Positions 1 to 9,349 of a stretch of 23,702 nt of DNA are shown one piece after another. Where the stretch lies: assembly GCA_033557675.1 (NCBI GenBank), contig JAWQRM010000361.1, forward strand, positions 1 to 23,702. Direction: 5' to 3'. Both the position numbers and the translations under genes were made by a program. Each line of letters opens with the position of its first letter. The stretch's first letter is position 1. Source of the DNA: Coptodactyla brooksi. Taxonomy: Eukaryota; Arthropoda; Insecta; Coleoptera; Scarabaeidae. The notes beneath the pieces were generated by a model, which ran no database searches, was not told the DNA's origin, and saw only the letters and a list, made by a program, of their open reading frames with translations.

Positions 1-508
1 GCAATGGAGGTGTGAATCTCCATAATATGCACTATTGATCCAGAACTAATCCGCATTCGATGCAAGAAATCCAGCACCAAGGTCGTTGGTCTGTAAATGT
101 TTGAAACTGAATATTTTTATGGTAATGCATTTATCATAAAAATGTTTATAAATTACTTTTTATAAATGTTGAAATGTCAAAAGCGCCCTCTATTTATCAC
201 GGCAAAATAGATTCGGAAAAGGCTTATATAGCAGATTGTTCAGTAAGATGAGCTCTTTGAAACAAAACCTAGTTTGTTTAATTCCGTTAACTCAAACCAA
301 AAATTATTACTATTTAAATAAGAAAATGTTTGACATTTCCCCACCACTCTATTTTAGGAGACAGAGCAAAATACTTCAAAACAAAAAGAAATTATTAACA
401 AAAAAAATTAACAAAAAAAATCAAATTTTCCAATAATTACGATGGCAATCTTTAAAATATTTATTTACTTGCATATTTTTGAGAAAAAATCCCGTTTTTT
501 GATTAGTC
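1..508. other. AT-rich intergenic DNA, no gene recognised
   Basis: This stretch is AT-rich and has no reading frame resembling a known protein. The longest frame (236-436) is low-complexity Lys/Asn/Ile coding that is expected by chance in such DNA. I see no transposon motif. Confidence 0.6.
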
Positions 509-544
509 ATAACAGTTACGCCCCCTAGCAGGCGTAACTGTTAT
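509..544. repeat. Perfect inverted repeat, 14-bp arms
   Basis: The arm at 509-522 (ATAACAGTTACGCC) is the exact reverse complement of 531-544, separated by an 8-bp loop. It is immediately followed by a second hairpin at 549-579. Origin unknown; such arrays occur at foldback or MITE termini. Confidence 0.85.
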
Positions 545-548
545 CACT

Positions 549-579
549 ATTGTATTCACTTTGCATAAGTGAATACAAT
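549..579. repeat. Perfect inverted repeat, 13-bp arms
   Basis: The arm at 549-561 (ATTGTATTCACTT) is the exact reverse complement of 567-579, with a 5-bp loop. With a bulged T the stem can be extended by CAC/GTG outside the arms. It lies 4 bp after the preceding hairpin. Confidence 0.85.
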
Positions 580-696
580 GTGCAGATTCTGAGCAGAAAG
601 GAGTGTAACAAGCAACAAATCATTGTATTAAGCGGAATCCAAATGGAAAGTTACGCATATGAAAAACCAACATATGTTGGCTTTAAACAGGTGTAT

Positions 697-720
697 ATTG
701 ATTAACAGGTGTTAATCAAT
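697..720. repeat. Perfect inverted repeat, 10-bp arms
   Basis: ATTGATTAAC at 697-706 is the reverse complement of 711-720 around a 4-bp loop. It is the third perfect hairpin within 210 bp. Confidence 0.8.
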
Positions 721-982
721 AGAGGTGAATTAGTTCTAAATGAGGTGTCTGCAAGTAAAGCATTATTTGAAGTCGAAACAGAAAATGCCAACGCTTGGAT
801 TTTGCACACAATATGACAACTGTTGCAAGGAGTGGAGAGAAACTTAAGAACGTATTGCCATAACAAGGATATTGAACTGTAACCAACCCTATGTGATATA
901 ATATTCTAAGTTTAAGCCAAGCAACTGCGACATGTCTATATTTGGTGCCCAGCACTTCAAATGTTTCTAGAACGTTCATAAT

Positions 983-1099
983 ACTTCCTTTCAAGTTACT
1001 ATTGCGGAAATCGCCGATTTTATGTCGATGGTCGAGTTAAGATACGTTTCGCACTACTTTCGCGATATTACAACACCAACCAGCATTATTTCATGCTAA
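983..1099 (+). pseudogene. Fragment of an adhesion-GPCR paralogue
   Basis: The plus-strand frame from about 998 reads TIAEIADFMSMVELRYVS and ends at a TAA at 1097-1099. It aligns without gaps to the ectodomain of the receptor on the opposite strand (around 5340-5430; TVSQIADFMTMTDLRSVS). Thirteen of 26 residues through the following Thr-Thr are identical, and a 16-nt stretch of DNA (AATCGCCGATTTTATG) is shared exactly. The homology lies inside what is one continuous exon in the intact gene, and neither flank continues convincingly. I read it as a relic of a duplicated, inverted and decayed receptor gene. An AG at 994-995 after a pyrimidine run could alternatively be an acceptor of a diverged paralogue whose other exons I cannot see. 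Confidence 0.55.
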
Positions 1100-1766
1100 C
1101 CTTTATTTATTTTTGTACACTTTTATGTTCAGGAATGTTGATTCACTTTTTTTCTTGCAGCTTTTTTTATACAGCGTCTCACTGTTTTGGCCATAATTGC
1201 ATGTTTAAGATATTGTGGATATTACAGGGTAAAGGAAAAGGTTGAAAACATTTGTGAATTCCTGTTAGTTGCTCATAGTATTCTTGTAAAAAAATCATCA
1301 AAAAATTAATTACCTAATTAGTTATCTAACAAAAATAAAAAATGTTTCTATAGCGGTGCAGTTTTTTTTATTGATCGTTTTACAACAACCTGTCCTTCCG
1401 GGGATGTTTAGACAGGGTCTTGCTTAGTTTTTCCGCTTTTTTGGTTGTTTATAACTGCGACTTGCCCACTTTGCAAGTATCCTTGATAAACGATCTCCCT
1501 AATTTATATAAGAAACAAAGCAAAGTATACTATACGACAATATCGATAATAAAAAAAGATTAGGTCTTCCCTAAACCTACTTTACCCAAGCCTAGGTTGT
1601 GAGAAATAAATTTATGATCCAGGCAATAAAAAGTGTTAGAAGTGGAAGAGGCAAAGATTTCTTGCATTTATAAGAGACCCTACACATTTTTGAGACAGTA
1701 ACAATCTTTGTTTTACTATGTGAAGGTTGGTTTTATTCAATTAAACAAAATGAGTGATTTTTAGAA
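1100..1766. other. Intergenic, no gene recognised
   Basis: This is AT-rich DNA. A pyrimidine tract ending in CAG at 1158-1160 is followed by an open frame to about 1308, but the predicted peptide resembles nothing I know. A short inverted pair CCTGTC/GACAGG lies around 1389-1416. Confidence 0.5.
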
Positions 1767-3170
1767 ATGGAAGAACTATCTAAAGAACAATATAAAAGGT
1801 ATGTTTGATATTTTTTGTTATTGCCATAAGATTGCAATACTAACACCTTTATTTATTCTTTTTATAGGCTTACTTATTAACAACAACAAGCCTATTGGGT
1901 GATGTAAGCGGAGGTCGTGAAATTGGTGATGATGATGTTGCGTATGATGATGAATGAACGCAGACAACAAGATTGAATTACTGAAAAGTGATCCTGAAAA
2001 GGATGGTTCAGTATGGAGAAAAACATCACCTAGAATGACTGGTGTTCATAAACACAATATTGCTATCACACCAAATGGAGACATGTTAATCGAGACTAAC
2101 TCTACGCCTGCTTTGATATCCTAATCACAATGGGCGTACATCATTCTAACAATGAATACCTGAAAGTGTTATACCAATCTTATTCGTGCCTCCTTTATAG
2201 AGTAACAATGACAATCAACAGATTTCGTCAAATATAGAGATTCATTCGTTTTGCCACTGAATCAAGGCAAATAAGGTAACAGCTATCTCTGATATTTGGT
2301 TCATTATGAATGATAATTTGTCATCAAAATCTGTGGCATCCGATTGCGTAACTGTAGACGAACAACTTTTTCCTTAGAGGAGTAGGACCAAATTTACCCA
2401 GCATATGCCTTTCAAGTCCTCTAAGCACGACATAAAAGTTCTTTGGGTCTGTGATGCAGAAACATCTTATCCCATAACTGGTCAGCTTTATACTGGGAAA
2501 GGACAGGGTGATCCCGAAAAAGATCAAGGACAGGATTTGTGCTACCAATTGAAAGGATCAGAAAGAAACATCAGGATAGACGATTTTTTTACTGCACTGC
2601 CTTTAGCACGTTTGTTGCTGTCATGGAACCTTTCAATGTTAGGAACGATAAAATGAAACAAGACATGCCTCCCAAGTGAAATGAAGTAAACCAGAAACAA
2701 AGAAGAGAATTCGTAAATGCTTGGTTGAGTGAAGATGGAAAGGTCAGCGTTTATTCATATGTTCCAAAGGAACACCAAAACTACAACGTTGCTGGACAGA
2801 GACAAAAACCAGAAATGATTGCACTATAATGCGACTAAAGCAGGTATGGACAACATGGACAAAATGGTAACTCATTATCCACAAAGAGAAAAACGCTTCG
2901 ATGACCAACGTGCAATGTTTCTCAATATGACAGATGTTGCTGCTCTAGCATCCTACATAATTTGTTGGAACAACAATCCAGTTACAGCTAAACATACACA
3001 CAGTTATGCAGGTTATTGAAGTGCAGTCGAGATACCAGATTTATTTGAAGCATTTCCCCACAAAATCTGGTATAGAAGTTATGCTAGAACATCATGAAAT
3101 GTCATGATGTTTGCAAAAGGACAATTTGCAACCAACATGCCGTCACCGTCACAAAATGTTAACAATGTAC
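1767..3170 (+). pseudogene. piggyBac transposase pseudogene
   Basis: The stretch carries a dismembered piggyBac (DDE_Tnp_1_7) transposase spread over several frames. From 5' to 3' I see an ATG at 1767, a possible 69-bp intron (1799-1867, GTATGT to TATAG) and an acidic N-terminal patch (GDDDVAYDDE, about 1930-1957). Next come an RFRQI-type helix (about 2220), the first catalytic region TVDEQLF (about 2350) and a block ending in ITGQLYTGK. They are followed by the second aspartate block DDFFTALPLARLLL (about 2579-2620), the third aspartate block YNATKAGMDNMDKM (about 2820-2865) and the C-terminal helix MTDVAALASYI. All three presumed catalytic Asp are still readable, but there are stops (for example after TVDEQLFP and near 3018) and frameshifts. 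I could not identify terminal inverted repeats or TTAA target copies. Confidence 0.9.
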
Positions 3171-3452
3171 ACTTTTGGAAACTTTCGTAATACAGATCTA
3201 GTTACGAAAGCACTTAAGGGGTATATTAATATGCTCTGTAACTATCTTTTAAAAAATATAGTATTGTTAATATCATATCAATTCTACTAAAAATTGATGG
3301 CTTTGGATAGGAGAAAAAACAGAAATTCAAAACACAAATGGTTGTCACCATTTTAACTCTGTGGGATATGAGTAATAATCAAAGAATTCATTATATGTAA
3401 TACATTTATTAACGCGTTCATTAATTATTTATTAATAACGTAACGTAACAGT
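3171..3452. other. 3' flank of the receptor gene
   Basis: AT-rich DNA between the piggyBac relic and the receptor stop codon. It should contain the receptor 3' UTR on the minus strand. No other gene is seen. Confidence 0.5.
3405..3433 (-). promoter_or_regulatory. Polyadenylation signals of the receptor gene
   Basis: Two AATAAA hexamers on the minus strand (3433-3428 and 3410-3405) follow the receptor stop codon by 20 and 43 bp. This suits a very short 3' UTR. The assignment rests on position and consensus only. Confidence 0.6.
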
Positions 3453-6400
3453 TCACCTTCTCATTAATTTTACTCTTAACTTCAACGTCTTCATAAAGAA
3501 CCAGTACATCCTCCTTGTGGTCGCGTTAAACACGATGAAAGCTAGAAAAATTACGAACCCTTGCAAGGAAGCTGTCAAACAGAATAAGTAAGTACATAAG
3601 ATGCTGTTAAACATTTCGGCCGCAAATCCGAAAACCCAGGTGATTCCCAACGTCGAAAATAACACCACCACCAATCTCAACTTCAGAACAAATATGTAGT
3701 CTTGTCCGTAATCGTTGTGAAGTTTTTCGTGAAAGATATTCTTGATTATGATGCAAAAAATCGATAAGTTAGTTAAAACGATACAACCGACTGGTACTAG
3801 TAACCAGATGTATAGAGCCTCGCCGGTTGGATAGCAAATTCCCGTGGTACCGACCGTATAATTATCAGTGCTGACGCAAATGTTAATGATAACCGGTACA
3901 CAAGGGAAAACGTAACCAATAATCGATGATTTCAAAAGTATCCACTTATGTTGTTGATTAAAAACTAGTACAAACCTCTGGTAATGGAGAATTGCCATGA
4001 CCAGCATCCAACAGAACTGACTCAGGACGTCATAATGTAAAGCAGCACCTATTACGACGCATAACGAATAATTTTCTTTGTGATCAATGCTGCTCGCTGC
4101 ATATAATAAACAAATTTGGAGTAAAGTGACTACGCTGTATTGAATCAGAATTTGATTTCCCTTTGATGACCGCCATGGTCTAAATAAAATGGCCGTGACC
4201 AAAATCCCTAGAATTCCAAAAACTGAAAGCCCGCACCCCAAAATTGTTATAATGTTTAAGTAGTTATAATTCTCCATCAGATCTTCGTCATTCTTATGCG
4301 AGATATCGGAGAAAATTAAAAGACCGAAATGAGTGGTGTGGTCAAACATGCAGATATCGGCGTTCGCGCTTTCTCTTGGTTTCTTGTCCATTTCCCATTT
4401 CCCTTTTATGTTCGCGAACTCGTTCGGAGAACCATAGTGCCAATAAGAACACTGTTTTTCAATTGCATTTGCCACCGATTTGTAGATGATCGGTATGTGA
4501 ACTTTGAAACCTGCCTTAATTTGGGGCAAGAGAATTCCAAAAATGTTCCCAACGACTTCTTTCGTGTCTAAATGATCTTGGTTGAAGAGGTAGTCATTTA
4601 AGAATACCGTTATGGCAACGACTAACGGTTCATTTTCAACTAAGTAGCTAGAAATTTGCTGAAGAAGTTTTTCTGGAATAATAGTGGCCACTTTTAAATG
4701 TTCTTCTTCTAGTAATGTCTCAATAGTCGCGTTTTTCAATAATTTCCTAACATCGTATCCGTTTCCCGTATCGTAAATAGCAATTCCAGACGTATTGCTA
4801 ATGTTAGCATCATATATATACACCATAATGTTTTTTGTTATAATTTCCGTGTCAGAGTAACTTCGCTTCTTATTATAAAAATTTTCTACCAAAACGTCAA
4901 AATTGTACAATAATTTGTCTGTTGAATTCAAGAGATCCTGCGACGTTTTTAGCGTTTCCTTTTGAGTACTGACAACGTTATCTATGACTTTGGTTACATC
5001 TTCCAAATAAAAGGTTTTTTGCTTATCTGTTTTCTCAATAATTTCAGCTATATAATGGATGTCTACCGGCAGGTAGATAGAAACGTTTCCGGTGATTTCC
5101 GCTAAATTATTAATTTTGTTATCTGCGGTCTCGTTGGTGTGTAATAAATCGTATAAGCTGGTTGTGACGGAGGAGGTTATGGGATTTTCTGCGCAACTCC
5201 CATTGACTGCCATCCATTTAGCGCCGTATAAAAAATCACCTGTACATTCTCGAAAAACGGGGCTACCATCTTCTTGAAGGCAAAACTCGTCTGGAATGGT
5301 GGTAGCGTTCACTTTGGTTAAAGGCCAGTGAAGATTAACGCCGTTGGATGTTGTAACATTGGGAAGACAGTAGGAAACGCTTCTTAAATCAGTCATGGTC
5401 ATAAAATCGGCGATTTGTGAAACGGTGCTTTGTAATCGATCGTAGAACTCAAAATATTCTACTTGGACGTCTTTAAAAGATTTTGAAGTGACGTGCGCAA
5501 GGTATTGAGCAGTCATATTTTCTTCGTGAATACCCATAATAGTTATCCATCTTAAGTAAAACGGGTCTTTATTATCTGTTAATGCTCTCAAGAGTGTATT
5601 GCGAATTATAGGTATCATGTTTTCCACCGTATAGAAATTAAGTACTAAAATTGCGGCGTATTCATTTCCGTAATATTCTTCATCGAACACCAAAACTTTA
5701 CCAGTTTTTAACTTTTTGAACGTCGGCAATTCAAATGCTTCACACCAATAATAACCCGGACAATTTTCGGAATATTTAAAATAGTACGCAGTTGTATTCT
5801 CGTTTATAACTTCGTAATCACCGAAAAGATCGTTTGAAAAGGTATTTATATAAGAATTGGCGTTAGTAAAACAAAAGATTGGGACTTGTCTCCCATCCGG
5901 CAAATATAAATCTTCCATGTAATCTACCGTTAACACCAATCGCTTTTTCTCTTTGTCTAATTTCAAAGATATCCTCGGGGTGTTATAAAGAATGTTTTCT
6001 TCGCAAATTGAACATGGGGCTGTCTTCTGTTCCTGTAAACTCCACGTTCCATCTTCTAATATGACTCCGAATGAGTTTTCGAAGTCAACATTTTTATCCC
6101 AATTAGAATAAGTAATCTCTTCTTGAGTGTTCTCCCAAATCACCTTGTCATCGTTATTGTACAATCCAAAATTGCAATTGCTCATCAGAACAGTTTGGTA
6201 CGGACTTGGAAATTCTGCAGTTAAGGTATCTTTACAATGTTCTTCTTGTTTGCAATAACACTTCCCATCAGAGTAATTAAAGTTGCTCGCAGAACACTCT
6301 TTCTTTAATTTTCTTGAGCAAACATTATTTTTGCTTATTTTTAACGGTCTGTAAGCACACACAAAATTGTGTGTTTCGTTACAGAATACAGGTTGGAAAC

Positions 6401-6893
6401 TCAGTTTAGTCTGATAGATCAGACATTTCTTGCGGAAAGCTTCTTTCCAAAATAACGAAACACTGACTAGATCACCGTAATATTTGGTGGGTTCAGTAAT
6501 AACCATGTTCCCTATGCCATAATCTTCAATAGTTTTTGCAGGGAACCACACAGGACCTTCCACTACACCAGCCGTAAAAAGCTCCATGTATTCAAAAAAA
6601 CCCATAACGTTATAATATGGGCATTCGGGTGGAAATTCTTGATTCCTCAGAACCGTGTAACAAATATCTTTATTTTTATAGTAGGAAAAATCTTCTAGGC
6701 AGGGATTAATTTCTTCTTGTAAGCTGTTACATCGAGGTTCCTCGCTCCATATATTTTCTTCGCAATTTCTTTCTAATATTTTGAAATGTTCATCCAAACA
6801 CAGCGGTGTTGATCTATATACATTATCTTTTAAGTGTACATCCCAAACAATTATTGTTTCGTTAAAATCTTGTGTGATCGATTCACACGGTGC
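3453..6893 (-). CDS. Adhesion-type (class B2) G-protein-coupled receptor, 3'-terminal exon
   Basis: One uninterrupted exon of 1146 codons plus TGA. I start it at 6893, right after a minus-strand acceptor (T-run then TAG, 6894-6902). The in-frame codon at 6797 is TTG, not a start, so the true ATG and any signal peptide lie in an unseen upstream exon. Counting from 6893, the order is: a Cys/Trp module (RNCEENIWSEEPRC) like a hormone-receptor motif; two C-type-lectin-like segments (about 70-180, ending FVCAYRP, and about 200-295); and a second hormone-receptor-like module (about 520-570, LHWP to GSCAEN). A GAIN-like stalk rich in N-glycosylation sites follows. The GPS is at about 812-854 (CSYW, then ICMFDHTTHFG), and seven membrane spans occupy about 880-1130, with TM6 ITWVFGF and TM7 SLQGFVIFLAF typical of class B. 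It should be a plasma-membrane receptor; ligand and G protein are unknown. The frame is intact, so it is probably functional. Confidence 0.9.
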   Translation of the reverse strand, partial: APCESITQDFNETIIVWDVHLKDNVYRSTPLCLDEHFKILERNCEENIWSEEPRCNSLQEEINPCLEDFSYYKNKDICYTVLRNQEFPPECPYYNVMGFFEYMELFTAGVVEGPVWFPAKTIEDYGIGNMVITEPTKYYGDLVSVSLFWKEAFRKKCLIYQTKLSFQPVFCNETHNFVCAYRPLKISKNNVCSRKLKKECSASNFNYSDGKCYCKQEEHCKDTLTAEFPSPYQTVLMSNCNFGLYNNDDKVIWENTQEEITYSNWDKNVDFENSFGVILEDGTWSLQEQKTAPCSICEENILYNTPRISLKLDKEKKRLVLTVDYMEDLYLPDGRQVPIFCFTNANSYINTFSNDLFGDYEVINENTTAYYFKYSENCPGYYWCEAFELPTFKKLKTGKVLVFDEEYYGNEYAAILVLNFYTVENMIPIIRNTLLRALTDNKDPFYLRWITIMGIHEENMTAQYLAHVTSKSFKDVQVEYFEFYDRLQSTVSQIADFMTMTDLRSVSYCLPNVTTSNGVNLHWPLTKVNATTIPDEFCLQEDGSPVFRECTGDFLYGAKWMAVNGSCAENPITSSVTTSLYDLLHTNETADNKINNLAEITGNVSIYLPVDIHYIAEIIEKTDKQKTFYLEDVTKVIDNVVSTQKETLKTSQDLLNSTDKLLYNFDVLVENFYNKKRSYSDTEIITKNIMVYIYDANISNTSGIAIYDTGNGYDVRKLLKNATIETLLEEEHLKVATIIPEKLLQQISSYLVENEPLVVAITVFLNDYLFNQDHLDTKEVVGNIFGILLPQIKAGFKVHIPIIYKSVANAIEKQCSYWHYGSPNEFANIKGKWEMDKKPRESANADICMFDHTTHFGLLIFSDISHKNDEDLMENYNYLNIITILGCGLSVFGILGILVTAILFRPWRSSKGNQILIQYSVVTLLQICLLYAASSIDHKENYSLCVVIGAALHYDVLSQFCWMLVMAILHYQRFVLVFNQQHKWILLKSSIIGYVFPCVPVIINICVSTDNYTVGTTGICYPTGEALYIWLLVPVGCIVLTNLSIFCIIIKNIFHEKLHNDYGQDYIFVLKLRLVVVLFSTLGITWVFGFAAEMFNSILCTYLFCLTASLQGFVIFLAFIVFNATTRRMYWFFMKTLKLRVKLMRR

Positions 6894-7029
6894 CTAAAAA
6901 ATGATAAATTCTTGCGTTAAGGAGAATATTTTGGGTAATGTGAGCAAAACTATTTGATATTTGACCTATTCTATTAACCAAAAAGGGGTATTGTGGTAAT
7001 ACTACTCTTCTGGCTGTGTTATTTTATAT
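6894..7029. other. Start of intron upstream of the receptor exon
   Basis: The minus-strand sequence just upstream of the receptor exon ends in a poly-T/TAG acceptor, so this stretch is intronic for the receptor. No upstream coding exon could be identified up to the transposons beginning near 7030. Confidence 0.5.
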
Positions 7030-7095
7030 TTAGACTCGGCTAGTTTCGATTATTTAAATAATCATCCTCAGAAGCCTTTGCAACCACTTATATAA
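7030..7095 (-). ncRNA. Penelope-type terminal fragment with hammerhead-like core
   Basis: Read on the minus strand, CTGAGGA (7071-7065) is followed by one unpaired T, a 16-nt perfect palindrome able to form helix II (7063-7048, GATTATTTAAATAATC) and GAAA (7047-7044). The order CUGANGA, helix, GAAA is the hammerhead ribozyme core, and such motifs are established in the terminal repeats of Penelope-like retroelements. The strand matches the decayed PLE-2 coding region at 8447-9500. I infer that this is the 3' terminal repeat of PLE-2, separated from it by the Tc1/mariner insertion at 7418-8268. Helices I and III are not convincing by eye, so activity is doubtful. Confidence 0.5.
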
Positions 7096-7417
7096 AGAGA
7101 TAACCGTAAAATAAAATAGAAATATAATGTAGGTTTATTGGGGTTGGTAAATTAGATCTTAAATTATGTTAGTTGTAAGTGAGGTGTTTCTTTGGTAATG
7201 AAATGAAGAAACGTATAAATATAGAGAAAAACTCACAATTAGGTGAGATACATATTGAAAACACATGTTGTGTTAGGATCGTTTGACCCTAAATCTGAAC
7301 TGCAATCTCAGCCTACTACTTCATATACCGAGTTTCATGACAAAATTCGCTTTTTTGGTTCTTTCATTACTTTAATCTTACATAAAATTATCACAAATTT
7401 ATTTTTTAATTTAATAG

Positions 7418-7522
7418 TAAGAGTACCACGGAAAGTAATAATTTAGATTAACAATTTAATAGTGTCATGTATTTAAATATTTCAGTGACGTTTACAAAGG
7501 AATAAAACAATCTTTGGTAATT
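7418..7522. repeat. Left terminal inverted repeat, IR/DR type
   Basis: This pairs with 8154-8268. Within it a 14-bp motif occurs twice in direct orientation, at 7417-7430 and 7456-7469, 39 bp apart. The same spacing is found in the right repeat. This is the inverted-repeat/direct-repeat layout known from some Tc1/mariner elements, where each motif is a transposase-binding site. Confidence 0.75.
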
Positions 7523-7559
7523 GATTAAATTTAAGAAAGAGTTAATATTTTAAATGACA

Positions 7560-8075
7560 GGCATTTTCTGAAAAAGATTACGTTTACTGATGAGGCTACA
7601 TTCACCACCAATGGGGTGCATCATCTCAAAACTGTAGATACTGGGCTACGAATAATCCTCACTGAGTTATAAATTGTAAAGACCAATATTCTCAGAAAGT
7701 CACTGCCTTGAGTGGGGTTTTAGGAGACCGAATAATAGGTCATTTTTCTTTAATCATTCATTGAATTCTGATCGCTTAGTTAATTTCTTCGATGGTGAAT
7801 TTTGGGATCCAATTGAAAACCTTCATCTTAATGTACGACAAGGTATGTATTTACAGCTTGATGGTGCATCCATCCACAATTCAAGGATGGTTCGTCAATG
7901 GTTGAATGAAAAATGTCCTTTGTAACTCTGGTCTCCGAGGTCTGCTGATATTACACCCCTCGATTTTTATTTGTGGGGAATAATAAAAAATAAAGTTTGT
8001 AAAAAAAAGCCCAGAAATCGAAATGAACTTTATGCCAGAATAAGGCAGACTTGCAAAGATATAAAAATGTAAAAG
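7560..8075 (+). pseudogene. Transposase C-terminal half, Tc1/mariner superfamily (DUF4817-type family)
   Basis: Conserved pieces in changing frames are ITFTDEATFTTNGV (first catalytic Asp, about 7578-7620), LQLDGASIHNSRMVRQWLN (second Asp, about 7855-7905) and WSPRSADITPLDFYLWG (third acidic block, about 7930-7980). They are followed by a helical tail ending ARIRQTCKDIKM. The catalytic triad is visible, but several stops and shifts separate the blocks. It belongs to the same broad family as the elements at 13573-14525 and 23522-23702. Non-functional. Confidence 0.85.
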
Positions 8076-8153
8076 AATCGAAACGAAATTTATTCGAATA
8101 GAAGGAGGACTAGTTGAGAGAGATCACATTTGATAGTTAATTGTTTGCATTAT

Positions 8154-8268
8154 GAATTACCAAAAATTGTTTTAGTCCTTTGTAAAAGTTATTTATCTCA
8201 CTGAAATATTTAAATGCATGGCACTATTAAATTGTCAATTCAAATTATTACTTTCCATGGCACTCTTA
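8154..8268. repeat. Right terminal inverted repeat, IR/DR type
   Basis: Reverse complement of 7418-7522. The direct motif CATGGCACTNTTAA occurs at 8217-8230 and 8256-8269, 39 bp apart as on the left. Confidence 0.75.
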
Positions 8269-8446
8269 AAATAATATTCTAAACAACTTTTTCTAATATT
8301 TTTTTTGATATCTCTAAAGCGCAGCAAAATATTGAGGATTGTTTGCCTTGTTTGTGAATTCGTAGTAAGCTGAGTTTGTAGTTCAAAAATAAGTTGAGTA
8401 TCTTATATGGGGCACTTTATATGGGGTTTTGTATGTAAAAGTTTGT
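8269..8446. other. Probable 3' non-coding part of PLE-2
   Basis: The stretch lies between the end of the PLE-2 reading frame (8447) and the Tc1/mariner right end. It has no coding potential and is inferred to be PLE-2 sequence from position only. Confidence 0.35.
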
Positions 8447-9162
8447 CTATTTCGAATTAATTAATTCTAGTAGGTAGCTCTTATGTATTTGATGTAGTAT
8501 TTTTATATTATGCTTTTCGCTAAAGTTATGTTTTGTGACAAGTAAGTGTTTACCGAAGTTGGATCTTTCATTGAGTTTGTGTTCTTTTATCCTTAGTTTA
8601 AGGGCTCTTCCTGTTTTTCATATATATGTAGCCTGACATATGTTACACTGTAATTCCTAGACACCAGTCTTACCCATTTTATTGAACTTTTCCTTTGCGT
8701 TATTGAAGATTTGTTTTAATGAATTATTGGTCTTAATTGTGGCTTTTATGTTGCATCTTTTGAGGAGTTTTTCTAGATTATTAGATATGTATCCTTAATA
8801 TGTGAATTTACGCTAGTGGTATTGGTGCTGTGTTTGTGAATTTGAGTGTGATATGCGTATTTGTTCACATTTCTTATTGATTATATGTTATATGAAGCCT
8901 ATTTAATGTATGATTTTAGTTTCGTGTCCTAGCTTTGATTGATCTAACTGTGAGTGGAACATTCTGTGTGTGTAAGCGTGAATTGTAGTAGAATTGAAGT
9001 TTTTGTGTTATGTGGTGGTTGGAGTGATATGGAATGATTGAATGTGTGTGTGTGTCTTTTCTTTCTATGAATATCGAATTTAAAATTATGCGACAATCTA
9101 TGTATTGGATATCAAGGAAGTTGATTTTCGTTAGTTGAGTTTTGGAATTCTTTTATTGAAGC

Positions 9163-9201
9163 TATGTTATCTTACCATATTATAAGGATATAATCAATGT
9201 A
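9163..9201. repeat. Target-site duplication, left copy (39 bp)
   Basis: It is 37/39 identical to 9350-9388. Both copies read as the YVDD-box region of PLE-2 on the minus strand, so this is duplicated host coding sequence around an insertion. Long, variable duplications are known for Penelope-like elements. Confidence 0.85.
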
Positions 9202-9349
9202 AAGATCCTATAAAGAAATGATAATACGAGAATAATTGTTTTTTGAGATGATTGGTATTCAGTCCACCAACATGTTCAATTAAATAATAGTGATAAGGTG
9301 GGTGATGTCAGTGAATTATTTTTTAATTTTGTAGTTTTCAGTTTTAAGT
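9202..9349 (+). mobile_element. Short insertion derived from a PLE-1 type terminal repeat
   Basis: These 148 bp match the right terminal repeat of PLE-1 (about 11356-11545) in the same orientation, beginning AAGATCCTATAAAG and ending TTTTCAGTTTTAA, with one internal gap of about 38 bp. It carries no coding sequence and sits between the 39-bp duplications. I read it as a severely truncated Penelope insertion into PLE-2. Confidence 0.8.

Larger units (their letters stand above)
7418..8268 (+). mobile_element. Internally deleted Tc1/mariner-superfamily element with long inverted repeats
   Basis: The element is about 851 bp and is bounded by inverted repeats (7418-7522 and 8154-8268) that flank the C-terminal half of a transposase. 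The outer 71 bp (7418-7488 against 8198-8268) match at 64 positions, and all seven differences are transitions. Only the catalytic half of the transposase remains, so an internal deletion removed the DNA-binding half. It appears to have inserted into the minus-strand Penelope element PLE-2. Confidence 0.8.

Noticed and set aside
236..436. 66-codon plus-strand open frame
   Set aside because: AT-rich, Lys/Asn-dominated composition with no domain; expected by chance.
545..705. Open plus-strand frame through the hairpins (ECNKQQIIVLSG...)
   Set aside because: No known family; about 55 codons in DNA dominated by inverted repeats.
716..994. 92-codon minus-strand frame
   Set aside because: No domain; it ends next to the receptor-like fragment on the other strand and looks accidental.
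1161..1308. Exon after the CAG at 1158-1160
   Set aside because: The acceptor-like tract is good but the 49-residue peptide matches nothing and no donor or partner exon was found.
6795..6797. Start codon of the receptor at 6797
   Set aside because: The codon is TTG and the frame continues upstream to a splice acceptor at 6894, so this is the interior of an exon.
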